From the NCBI GenBank assembly GCA_009760855.2, contig WPIO01000023.1, forward strand, positions 4,117,501 through 4,181,500: 64,000 bases of DNA. Reading direction: 5' to 3'. Below the pieces are notes generated by a model. The model was not told where the DNA came from, did not search any database, and saw only the letters and a list, made by a program, of their open reading frames with translations. This document shows, piece after piece, positions 24,896 to 35,429 of the stretch (the first letter of the stretch is position 1; every line of letters starts with the position of its first letter). This DNA is from Cristatella mucedo (lineage: Eukaryota; Bryozoa; Phylactolaemata; Cristatellidae). Position numbers and translations under genes: made by a program.

Positions 24896-25589
24896 AAAAA
24901 TTTTTTTTTAGGAACCACGAATAATACCTTGGCAGCCATAAAATGGCAGATGTGGCACGCCAAAGTTTCAGGACGCTCGCTGGCAAAAACCAGCGAGAGT
25001 GATGATGTATTGGGAGTCGAGGGTGCTATGCGTTCCCCATATTTCGATCCGTAGGCGACGGAAAAATATGGCGAACACTGGCGCGCTCATAAAGCAGGAG
25101 CCGATCTAATTTCAAAGTAGGAGGCCAATTGCCTGCAGCCGGCGCTCTCTACGCGAATCGCAGTCGAATGTATGAATGTGCTGAGCACGGAGGAGCAGAC
25201 CGAGGTCACAATCGGCTTTATCACTACGTGGACACCAAATTTGGCTTCAGTTCTAAGAGGAGAACGAGGGTGAGTGATTTTCGAAATTTACTTTCTTTCT
25301 AGCAGGACAGCGTGTTTTGTAGTTTTTTAGCAGCGTCGTTAGTGCGCACACGGCTAACTCCACGTTGGCCTAGCGATCGTACAAAGGTAACTTCCAGGGC
25401 CATATTCACAGGGTCGTCGCAGACGTGCCGCGTCTGTTCTGCGGCCCGTTGAAGGCATTCACGTGTGCCCTTCACGTTACTATCTTACACCAAGTGCTGG
25501 GTTGGTATTGCGAATGACCCCCTCGCTCGATTACGGTTAGCGTCAAGTGACAAGCAGCAAATGCTACCGCCAGCAGGGAGTTCCTACCC

Positions 25590-25690
25590 CAAGGACTCCA
25601 ATGTTACCAAGGTAGCAACTATGCTTTTCACTTTCTCCTTGTTGCGTGAGATCAAGTCGGTTGGCTACAGAATTCGTACGGGGGGTATGG
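25590..25690 (+). mobile_element. Family-2 LINE tail fragment
   Basis: CACTTTCTCCTTGTTGCGTGAG and GTTGGCTACAGAATTCGTAC match 13300-13350 in the family-2 copy. Confidence 0.6.
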
Positions 25691-25744
25691 ACGTTTCCCC
25701 GGTCCCCCCCCCCCGACATTTCCTCCTGGGGTAGGACATCCCCC

Positions 25745-25885
25745 CCCGTATATGGTTTAGGGTTTAGGTTTTAGGGTTTCAGGATTTAGGGTTTTTATAA
25801 TTTAGGGGTTAGAGTTTAGGGTTTAGGGTTTTTAAGGTTTAGTGTTTAGGGTTTCACAGTTTAGGGTTTTTAGTGCTTAGGGTTT
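25745..25885 (+). repeat. Degenerate TTTAGGG-like (interstitial telomere-like) array
   Basis: About fifteen imperfect units of GTTTAGG, TTTAGGGTTT and variants occur, with extra Ts. It lies between C-rich runs and the cut 3' end of a LINE. The seven-base unit differs from the animal TTAGGG. Confidence 0.8.
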
Positions 25886-26293
25886 TTATGACAAAACCTT
25901 GGAGTAAATCCGTTGCTTGACTGGTAGCCAGTGCAGATCGGCGAGAAGTGGAGTAATGTGGCAACTGCGACGTTCCCGACAGACAAGCCTAGCTGCAGAG
26001 TTTTGCACCAGCTGCAATCGCCTGATCGCACATGCTGGTAGGCCAGTAAGCAGTGAGTTGCAGAAGTCGAGACGGGGTGTCACGAATGCATGGGCCAACT
26101 TAGATGTGGTATCCTTATCCAAACAAGCCCGAATTTTAGCTATGTTATGAAGCTGAAAATAGGCAGATTTGACTGTGGAGCTGATATGGTCGTCTAACGA
26201 GAGGTCGCTTTGGAATATGACACCTAGATTTCGAGCTGATTCAACTGGAGATATGCTGGCAGAGCCAATAAAAATATGCAGCCATCTATTCAT
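25886..26293 (-). mobile_element. Family-1 LINE, C-terminal reverse-transcriptase part
   Basis: The minus strand stays open for 135 codons: [56 protein letters not shown] and [11 protein letters not shown]. It is cut off at its 3' end where TTTAGGG-like repeats begin, which is unusual for LINEs, since they normally lose the 5' end. Confidence 0.85.
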
Positions 26294-26329
26294 CTATTTC
26301 TATTGCTCAATGACTGTGATATGATAGTA

Positions 26330-26552
26330 TGGCTATTTTGAGATTATGACATTGTCGTAGGATTATGGGCTGTTGCGATATATAGCAGTGGTATATAAAT
26401 AACCGGCGGCAAAGGCCCGGACAGTGAGGTTGAGGACGCCGGGTGGGTATTCGTGTACTGGTCCGCTTCGGCGTCCGTGTGAATAAACGTCTTTGAGCCC
26501 GCTTCGGTGTTCTGTGTGGTATCGCGTACCTGCCGCTTAGAGGATAATGTCA
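26330..26552 (+). repeat. Left LTR of the gag-only element
   Basis: The repeat starts TGGCTATTTTGAG and probably ends TGTCA, giving TG...CA ends. A TATATAAAT box (26392-26400) and AATAAA (26482-26487) have the spacing expected of an LTR promoter and poly(A) signal. The gag ATG at 26547 lies inside the repeat. Confidence 0.7.
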
Positions 26553-27772
26553 AACTACAAGCTATTTCGGCAGAAACGGCAGAGTAACCCACGCCAGGAG
26601 ATGATGCTTAAATACTACTTCGGGGACGACTTCGTAAGCTGGCTGCTCGACTCGGAGCGAATGCTTAGTGAAAGAGCTGTCGATCCATGGTTGTGGCACA
26701 TGTACATATTTGTGTTCCTGGCAGGCGGTGCATTAACGTTCGCCGCGACCCTTCCTGACTCGGTGCAAGAGGACTACGCCCAGCTGGGTGCAACACTTGT
26801 GAAGGTGTTTGCAAGCCCTGAAGGTGAGGAGAGACTTCGGAGGTCGGACTTGCTGATTGCCAGGAATGCGGGCTGCTGGAGGTGGATGCCAGTAAAGGGC
26901 GGCTGCTGCGCTCGGATTTGGTAAATGCTGGTAGGACTAAGGAGACCAACAAGAGCGACAGGAAGCGGAAGCAGCAATCGCCAACGGTGTGCCAGGCGAC
27001 AAAGGCAGAGCCAGCAGAGACGCCGGTGGAGCCCGCAGAAACGGCGGCAGAGCCCGCAGAGGCGGCGTCCACGAGCAAGGCGGGGGCATCCGGCACAGAG
27101 GTGGCAGCATCCGGCGCAGAGGAAGCAGCATCCGGAAGAGAGTTAGCAGCATCCGGCAGCGTCCGGCAGAGAGACGGCAGCGTCCGGCAGAGAAACGGCG
27201 GTGTCTTCCAGAGACGATGCTGTGTCTGCCAGAGAGGAGGCTCTGTCTTCCAGAGAGGTGGCGGCGGCTGGGAAAGCGTTAGTAGGGAGCGAGACAGAGC
27301 CGGTGGTCAGCGAGTCGGCGCTAATGGTCTCGGAGGCGACTACGGCAAGGAGCATAGCGTTTGCGTCGGCGGAAGTGGGTGAAGCACCCGCTAAGGAGGT
27401 GGGCGAGACGCTCGCCGAGAAGGCACACGAGATGCTTGCCGAGCGTTCGGAGGCGAAGACCAGCAACAGACGGTGGCACACATTGTGGTCGCCTCGGTTT
27501 CCGAACCGCTGGCGGCGGAGACGCGCGAGGGGCCAACAGAAGACGAGAGCGAGACGCCCGTCGAGGAGGAGCGACAGTTGTATCCTGAGAGACCGAAGGC
27601 ACAGGAGTGGCCAACGGAGCTGATAAAGGTAGTCGTACAGGAGCTGAGGCTCGAGGCATCTGCCTCCCGAGTGAACCGAAAGGCGACACCGGTTGCAGTC
27701 CAGAAGACGGCGGCTGGCGTTAGGGCGAAAGCCCGGAAGCCCCGGGCAGTGGCAGAGACTGGTCCCACATAG
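26547..27772 (+). pseudogene. Gag-like protein gene, frameshifted
   Basis: The first about 110 codons resemble a retrotransposon gag capsid: FGDDFVSWLLDSERML, then a helix with LAGGALTFAATLPDSVQED and QLGATLVKVF. The frame then shifts near 26880, 27160 and 27470, passing through Ala/Glu/Pro-rich and charged repeats, and ends at 27772. Just after it, around 27835-27880, are Cys and His codons that may be a decayed CCHC zinc knuckle. The frameshifts fall mostly in repetitive GC-rich sequence. The capsid assignment rests on pattern only. Confidence 0.55.
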
Positions 27773-28199
27773 GAGAGACTGGTGGTGCGGTGGAAAGATG
27801 AATGGCTCGGCGATGCGGCAAAGCTCGTGCCGCATGTTATGTTTTTGCGGGCAGTCGTGCACAGACCAAGACGGCTTAGGCAGAGATGCCGTTTATTAAA
27901 GGAAACCCGGGACCGGGCCGCACGGCCAACACGCTGGCCTGAAAGCAGCTGCTGCAAGTGGGTCCGCTGTTCTCAGCGGCTTCCACCGGACTAGTCCGCT
28001 GTCGCGGTACAGCAGACCCAACACTGTCCATAGCCGGAAAGTTAGCAAAGGCCGTGCTTTCCCTTGCCTCCTCCGAGCGGCCGTTACCTAGTCTCGTGCT
28101 TGATGAGAAGGCAGTTCAGGGCGGCATGTATTATTATTTTGCCGTTGTAATGTCGTGTTTTGTTGTTGCCCCATTTGAACTTGAGATCAAGTGGGAAGG

Positions 28200-28439
28200 T
28201 GGCTATTTTGAGATTATGACACTGTCGTTGGATTATGGGCTGTTGAGATTTATGGCAGCGGTATATAAGTATAGGTAAGTAAGTGGTATAAGTATAAGTG
28301 GTATATAAGTATAAGTATATATATAAGTATCGGGCGGCGAAGGCCCGGGGAGCGATGTCGAAGCCGCCGGGCGGCGGGCAGTCGCGTACTGGCCCGCTGC
28401 GGCGTATGGTGTCGCGTACCTGCCACTTACAGCATGTCA
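28200..28439 (+). repeat. Right LTR of the gag-only element
   Basis: The repeat has the same start and end as the left copy but is diverged. A TATAAG-rich microsatellite has expanded around the TATA box, and the part around AATAAA is deleted, so this copy has lost its poly(A) signal. Confidence 0.7.
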
Positions 28440-29547
28440 GACTAAAGACAGTATTAGTAATAATTCTCAATAGCTGAGGCAGCTACAAACATTTTCTGAT
28501 ATGCTTAAGGATTCCATATCAACATTTAGCTACTAGCGGCTTTGTAACCAAGTTCCAGGGGTCAAAGGCTAGTTCCCGCCAAACCCCGCTATACTCCGGC
28601 CACGCTGCCGCTCGCCATGCAGCTGAGCTAGGGTAAGACGAGCGGCCGTCAGGTTAAACCTCTTTATAATAACGCATGCGCCAACAACAACAGCGGAACT
28701 AAACGAGTCTATAGGGAGGGTCCATTACACAGTACGCTATGGGGGCGCAAGACGACGCAGCAAGCGCGAACAAACGTGTTAGTCAGTCAGTCGGCGTCCG
28801 CAGTCCTGTCGTTGTACCGACTCCGAATCCAACAGTACGAGCGTACGCCGTCCGAAACCCGTCTGGCTGAGTAACTGCTTGGCTAGTCCGAGTCGACAAC
28901 CACCACAGTCGTGAGCTTCCACCGAAAGACGCCAGTACACGGGGGTGGATCACGAACACACTACACCGGGAACGCGGAATATACAAGTATAAACAACGAG
29001 CAAGCTATCCAGCTCCGCTCGGGCCTTGGGTACTCGTCGCCTTGCGTGCGTGGCCGCATCGCCGGAGCACGCCTGCAACCATCCATGTGCATAACTCAGC
29101 GAGACCGGGAGCCTCCAACACCGCGACTTACTCGGCCAACTTCTCCTACCCAAGAGCCCCGGTGACCTCACGTCACTGCACATCTGGCCATGCCGGTGAC
29201 CCTCTTAAAAGCCGTCTGGTCCCAGCCAACCGAACCTAGCCTGGGTACAGCTTTATCATTAAAGGTTCTCCCTACGCCGATCATGTAAATGAATACTCCC
29301 GAAGGCAGACGCTCCCCAAAGCAGAATGCTGGGCAGGCAGCTTCTTGACGTAGCCCTTCATCCCCCAAATGTTGGCAGCGGGTAAGGTCAAGGTTCCACC
29401 TTTTATCATACGAGCTAGATCTTGAGTATGCCTGGGGTTGCAACGCTATGCAATTGCCAAAGACCACTTTACCAACAGTGACCTACGTATGTCTTGTTTT
29501 AATGTACATCCACTTACATGTGCAACATGGTGAAGTGCAGCGATTTC
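28440..29547. other. Anonymous GC-rich sequence
   Basis: No conserved gene is seen. The minus strand near 29360-29390 has an ACATTTGGGGGATGAAGG-type sequence that might be the edge of another LTR element, but I found no partner repeat. Confidence 0.35.
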
Positions 29548-29700
29548 AGTGTCCCTCAAGGTCACAGCCTAGCGGTAACGTGCTCCAACTTCATGACCCA
29601 GATCGTGGGTTCGAGTCCGGAAACGTGAAATTCTGTATTGCCCACTGCAACCGGTGGCGATACCCGTTATGGGTCTCCAGCCGCTATTTAAATTAAACTG
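29548..29700 (+). mobile_element. tRNA-derived SINE (second type)
   Basis: The head has CAGCCTAGCGGTAACGTGCTC (box A) and GTGGGTTCGAGTCCGG (box B, perfect). The body TATTGCCCACTGCAACCGGTG is shared with the other copies. Confidence 0.75.
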
Positions 29701-29924
29701 TTAAATCAGCAAACATTTATTTAACACATATAAGTATAGATTTTGTGCAGCTCGGTCATAAAGAAATAATGAGTTTTTAATGAGTGTATTTATTTTAGGG
29801 AGAGAATTAGACCAGAAAACCACCACTCCTGTGGTTGTAACCAAAGCCCAGATTCGCATACTATACAGAAACGACACGAATTTTAATTACGAATTACAGT
29901 ATTACTGTATTACCATTCATTTTG

Positions 29925-32440
29925 ACGACTTAACTGACGTCTTACATGCTCAATTTCGTGCACTGACTTACTCTTTTTGCTGGTGGCTTGTGTGCATGAC
30001 CCCCACTTACAACAAGGGTCACACACTCGATCAAATATTGTCCTTTAAGTTGATACCATCATCTCCTATTATTAATAAATTCTGCTCATCTGATCATCTG
30101 CAGATCTTTTTCAGCCTACAATGTGTGCCCTCCTACACATACAATATCACCTGTGAATCGAGAAAAGCCCTAGAGAACCTTGACGTCGATGATGTGTTCG
30201 AAATGATTGGATGAGAGCGAAAATATGTTCTTCGCCCCTGCTGCTCAATCCCCCTTCCGACCTGTCATCACTGGTTGAATGCTACAGCACGACACTTGTT
30301 GACATGCTTAGCGAGTTTTCTGAACGAGTTTCGCCTCTGAACAAGTGCAATGTGTGCCCTCACCCAGACAGCCGATGGTTAACCGCAGACATAAAAATAA
30401 CTAGGTCTACTAAGCGTAAGCTTGAGAAAGCATGCACAAGATCAGGACTGACTGTAAATTGTCAGGCATACGAAGACTTCTGTGTATCATACCAATTGAT
30501 TCTTGCAAAAGCCAAGTCTTGCTTCTACACAAATGTTGTTGAATTACAGATGATCAATCTAAAAATGGTTATGTCTACCATCAAACATCTCCTCAAGCGC
30601 TCCCAGATTAGCTCCGTACCTAGTGATGCTCATAGGGACCTAGAACGGGACCTTTTACAATGCTCATAGGGACCCAGGCGCTCGCTTTTTTGCTTCTTTT
30701 TCAGCAAGACAAGACAAGATCAGTGAGTCCATGGCTAGGGTAGCAGCATCTTCTCTGGAATCATGCCCTTAATAATACCAATACAGGACTCTTGTACCTC
30801 AATTCCATGCACTACATCAATGTCTATAAAAAGGAGGCCACGAGAGACTTTATCCTGAAATTCATCTCCCAATCAAAGAAGACTGTATGTCCTCTAGACC
30901 ATATTCCCATTGTCCTACTTCTACGATGTACAGATCTGCTGCTGCCATGCAAAACTAACATAATACTATGTCCTTAGCCTCAGTTCGGATCCCAGCACCT
31001 TTCGAAAAGGCTGCTGTTAGGCCACTAATTAAGAAGGCAACACTCGACCGAGAGCACTTGAGCAACTTCCACTCAGTCTCCCTTCTACAGTTCCTATCAA
31101 AGGCAGCGGAACGAGTTTTGTCAGACCAGCTGAACTCGCGTGTTTAAACATCAAACCTCGCAAGTAAGTTCCCGTCTGGGTTTTGAGCTAATCACTCCAC
31201 AGAGTCAGCATTGCTTCGGGTGTATAACCTTCGGGTGTATATGCCTTCTGAGGAATGCAGACTTGGGTAAAGTCTCTCTGCTTGTTATGTTTGATCTTTC
31301 AGCAGCATTCGATAAAATTGACCTCAAAGTCCTTCTTGAGCGCCTCTCATCTCACCTGGCCATCACTGGCACTACCTTGCAGTGGTTCATATCTTATCTC
31401 AGCGGGAGACTCCAGAGTGTTGATGTGAACGGACAAAGGTCACCCGAAGAACCACTAAAGCACGGTGCACCTTAGGGCTCCGTGCTCGGTCCGCATTTTT
31501 TACAATTTATGCTCTCCCTTTAGCCGATGTGATTGCCAAGCACAATGCAGGCTTTCTTTTCTATGAAGGTGACACTCAGTTATACCTCAGCTTTGATCTC
31601 TTCCAGCCCTCCAGCACACCGAATTCTCTCAACTCTCTTGCCGCATATATCGCTGACATCCGCACATGGATGGTAAAAAACCTCAAATTAAATGATGATA
31701 AAAACCAACTTTCTAATTATGGGCAAACCAAGTGTGACTCGAAAACTGGATAGATTGTCGCTTGAAATCAGCTCCTCCAGCACATCTCCTGTTGCCACTG
31801 CACGTAACCTAGATGTCCTGTTCCAAAGTGACCTTTCACTAGATGACTAAATCAGCACCACAGTCAAGTCTGCCTACTTTCAGCTGCATAAGATTTCTAA
31901 AATACTGGCTTGTGTAGACAGGGATAGTAGGTCTACACTGGTCTATGTATTTATGACATCCCGTCTCGACTGCTGAAACAATCAGGCACTTACAGCTGGT
32001 GCAAAACTCTGCAGCTATGTTTATCAGTCATGAGCATCGAAGTTGCCACATCACACCACTTCTCGCCGACCTGCACTGGCTACCAGTCAAGAAACGCATC
32101 AACTTCAAGGTTCTATCACTCACTTTTTGGTCCCCCTGTTCTTTGGCTCCAGCCTACCTATCGGATCTACTCCCCCACCGATCTAAGCATCGTACTACCC
32201 ACTTTTCGGAATCTGATCGTTTACCTATACCTCATACAAACTTCAAGTCCTTTGGAGATCGTGCCTTTACTTTCTATGCTCCCAAAGCCTGGAACTCGCT
32301 CCCGACTTGCGTCACGACATCTCCTGACTTGACCATATTTAAACAGAAACTAAAACGCATCTATTTATGACAGCACCTTCTGACTATAGCTATTTATGAC
32401 AGCAACTATGACACAACTATTATTATATTGTGTATTTCAT
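29925..32440 (+). mobile_element. L2/CR1-like LINE, family 1, long decayed copy
   Basis: The copy is 5'-truncated within the endonuclease domain (HTLDQI near 30025). It continues through the linker (PHPDSRWLTADIK) and the reverse transcriptase (LFDLSAAFDKID near 31295; GSVLGP near 31470) to the conserved 3' end ([27 protein letters not shown]). Several frameshifts and stops break it. The catalytic YADD is changed to Y-E-G-D near 31562, so it could not be active. It lacks the full hairpin and ATT tail. Confidence 0.85.
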
Positions 32441-32774
32441 AATCTAAAGTTTAGGCCTTTTCTAAAGGATTATTGAAACCAGGACTAATTTACCCTATCT
32501 GACAAGGGAGTCTATAAAATCTGTTGAAAATACTCTCATATATTGCAGATAGTATTGTATTATCATTTTGTACCCCTCACCGTCATTCTGTACCATCCAC
32601 GAAACGCAGACACTTCAACTCCACGGGATCTAAGTGCCACGACAGGGCAACCTGACAGCAGGTCTCCAATAATTGGCCATCTATTTGTACCTTACAAGTT
32701 TTGCCGTTTAATACTCGAAGCTCCGGGAGGCCATAAGGACCACTTACATGCTCTTTGTGCTCGATCTAGAGCAT

Positions 32775-32814
32775 TTTCTATAGTAAACTCAAAAGCTTGA
32801 GTTTACTATAGAAA
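32775..32814. repeat. Perfect hairpin, 18-base arms
   Basis: Arm TTTCTATAGTAAACTCAA, spacer AAGC, then the exact reverse complement. Weaker pairing continues outward (AGAGC with GCTCT). Confidence 0.9.
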
Positions 32815-34386
32815 CTTTACTATAGGGCTCTCGATGCGAAATTTGTTGTAAAATAGCTTTAATCACATGAACTAATGAAGACGTAAGAGTAGTTGCATAA
32901 GAAAGACTACCACCAAGGAAGGAAGGAAGGATTAAAAAAATAGTGGTGCAGAAGTGAAGCACAAAAAATAAGAAAAGTTTGACTTATTGGCGGCAAGAGC
33001 AGTCCGTAGCATTGCATAAGAATTATGACGGTGACTACTATCCTTCCTATATAGCGTGAGTACAGTGCCCTGACATTGGCTGAGTTTAAACATTGCCAGC
33101 CATTTTTTGGTGGTGCTGTCTTGCTTTAAAAAATACTAGAACAATCTAGGGTTTAATGTAAGGTGACTGGCCAAAAATTATGCAGCCCCAAGAATTTGAT
33201 GCTGGATCCTCTGTGTCTAGGGTACGAAATTCTGGCTACCTGGCTTTCGATAACATCCCTCGGGATTCTTAGTGCAAACTGAATTAGGCATATCCAGGCT
33301 GTCAAATAAAGAAGTCTGGTGAACTAATGATTGGCTCAATTGGAAAACCTCAATTGATCAGTTGATGAACAAACTGAAACCATAGTGAAATATAACACAT
33401 ATAAATAATAATCCGAGGCCATAAAAGATTACCAGATCCGGAAATATTTTTGAGATTCTGATCTTGGATTCAGTGCCTGAAGCTCTACTTTAACGAAGCC
33501 AGTCTGTTAAACGCTCGAGACGAGTTAGATTAAAAATTTCGTAAGGAACGGTGATATTTTTGCTGCTCTCAAAATAGCATAGCTTATTCAATTTATATAC
33601 TGCCAAAACCACCGTACAGTTACAAGCGTTCCTCATATCGTACCTCAACAGCATCAAGTTGTGGATCAATTTGCCTTATGGATGCGGTTTTCCATACCTC
33701 TCTGCCCTCCATGCCCCAGCAGAGAATAAAGTGATTGATTTCTTTTTTGTAAGGTAAACTTTCCTGCATTAGGCGAGAAAACCATCAAGCCATAGACAGT
33801 AAGTAAGTAAATGGCGAGCTCCAAAAATTCAAAGTTAGATGACATCCATACAGAATGACGCGCAAAAAGATATTTCTCAACATCGCAAATAAAATGTTCC
33901 AACCTTTTGACACAACATTAATTTCAAAATATCTGCCAAATTTTCCATTCACCGTGGGCCTGCGTGCTGTCATAAAATTCGCCTCGAGCGTGGAACTATT
34001 CTGTAACTTCTGGGTTATTTGTCCAGTGCTCTATCTATTTAGCTATCAAGACAACTCCTCATTTGGCCATCTGGAGCAGTGCTTTTAATACATTAGCTTT
34101 ACATTTTCACTTACGTGCTCGAGCCAAAGTCCGGTGTACTGAGTGAATGACAATGTGTTTTGAGAATTTCAAATTGGGTGCCAAGCGTTAACCATCACGC
34201 CAGCTGTTGTTTTTTTAACAGCCTCAATTGGTCGATTAAGACTCGAAAACTGCTTGAGTGCTGACTTGAATGTTAAGCAATATCTTGAGCAATCAAAAAG
34301 GAAACACCGGAGTAGTTTGGAACTGCTTCCGACCGCGAATGAATTAGCTAAGAGAAAGCATCTATTGCTCCGTGACTCATAACTTA

Positions 34387-34421
34387 TATATATATATATT
34401 TATTTATTTATATATATATAT
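34387..34421. repeat. TA/TTTA-rich simple repeat
   Basis: Alternating TATATA with TTTATTTATTTA in the middle. Confidence 0.9.
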
Positions 34422-34639
34422 CATTTAAGCTTAAGAATATTAATACAGTGCTACTCTCTCAACCGTCACTGTAGTCGCCGTGGTAAGATATGCTAGTATA
34501 CCGGAGAAACTTGACCAACTGGAACACACCCGACAGCCATAAAGAGTCGACGCAGGGGCGCCAGCTAAATCAATCCGCCGCAAAACCACACCGACACACC
34601 TCCATATCGCATAATTTAATGCATCTGCATTTGTAACTC

Positions 34640-34810
34640 CATAAATCCATAAAGATTAAGTGGGTGTTACGCAGCAGAGTTTTGTATGCGTACTCACAGC
34701 CTAAGCGGCTTTCGGTACCCATTCGGTAGCCAGCAGACTTATAGGTAAAATTTCCAGAAAATATATTGTTAAGTTCTCTGAGGGTGCGATAGAATATCTC
34801 ATTATTATTA
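34640..34810 (-). mobile_element. Family-2 LINE tail fragment
   Basis: GTGGGTGTTACGCAGCAGAG, GCCTAAGCGGCTTTCGGTAC and GGTAGCCAGCAGACTTA are the antisense of the tail at 13315-13400. It ends with TCTGAGGGTGCG and ATTATTATTA, a family-1-like terminus, so it may be a composite. Confidence 0.65.
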
Positions 34811-35388
34811 TTACGACAAAGGCGCGTAATCAGTCGGGGGTAGCGTCGCTAAGGCGTAAATTCCTAAGCCGCTGTATTCCTCTGAAATGTGCGGACACCG
34901 AAAAGCCACCAGCATGCCAGGCGCATACGGTGAGCACGCAGGCAGTTAAAGCATTTATTGCGGAGATCCCGAGATATTGCGAGAGCTCGATTTTCTCACC
35001 CGTTTTGTCTAACCTAGACTGCCACGACTGCGGCTTGACCTAAGATTGCCTTTAGGCCTCGGCAACGTACCCCGGCCGGCGGAGCGATCCCTGCGTAATT
35101 AACGCACTCGGCGATACTTCCGCTGCCCCACTTCCGACGGGTTTTTTCTTGAGAGCAATGTTCATTTTTATATAGAGCTTCAAAAGATATGTATTAAAAA
35201 TAACTATACAATACAGCTTGGAAACGCTTTTTGCATTGTGACAATTGTCAACTTATATCGACAGAAGTAATGTCGTTTCTTTAAATATGGCGACGATAGG
35301 GCCGTACGTGAGGGATCGGTGGTGTTTCGGGTGACGCTACCTACGCTACCTACTCTTATCCTTATTTTCGGAGAGCATAGGTTTGAGA

Positions 35389-35429
35389 ATGAGGGTAACT
35401 CACAGGCAAATCGACAGATTCGGTGAAGG
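35389..35429 (+). CDS. PELO: PELO coding exon 1 (aa 1-14)
   Basis: The exon reads [14 protein letters not shown], with Gly14 split after two bases, and its donor is gg|gtaagc. It is too short for ORF callers. I found it by looking for an ATG exon ending in phase 2 that aligns with the pelota N-terminus (Met, basic residues, Ile-Asp/Glu, Gly). An untranslated upstream exon is possible. The promoter is not evident; the 60 bases before the ATG contain pyrimidine-rich CTACCTACTCTTATCC-type sequence. Confidence 0.8.

Larger units (their letters stand above)
26330..28439 (+). mobile_element. Gag-only LTR retrotransposon, decayed
   Basis: Two direct repeats flank about 1.65 kb that holds only a broken gag-like frame. 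No protease, reverse transcriptase or integrase is seen. A purine-rich tract (GTGGGAAGG) directly precedes the right repeat, as a polypurine tract should. I see no clear target-site duplication and no recognisable primer-binding site. It looks like a non-autonomous element that depended on another element for replication. Confidence 0.7.
32441..35388. other. AT-rich sequence upstream of PELO
   Basis: It holds a perfect hairpin at 32775, a LINE tail piece at 34640-34810 and a TA-rich repeat. No coding signal. The PELO promoter should lie in the last few hundred bases. Confidence 0.45.

Noticed and set aside
25680-25750. C-rich runs before the TTTAGGG-like array as a quadruplex-forming regulatory site
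   Set aside because: No nearby gene and too few regular runs to support a function.
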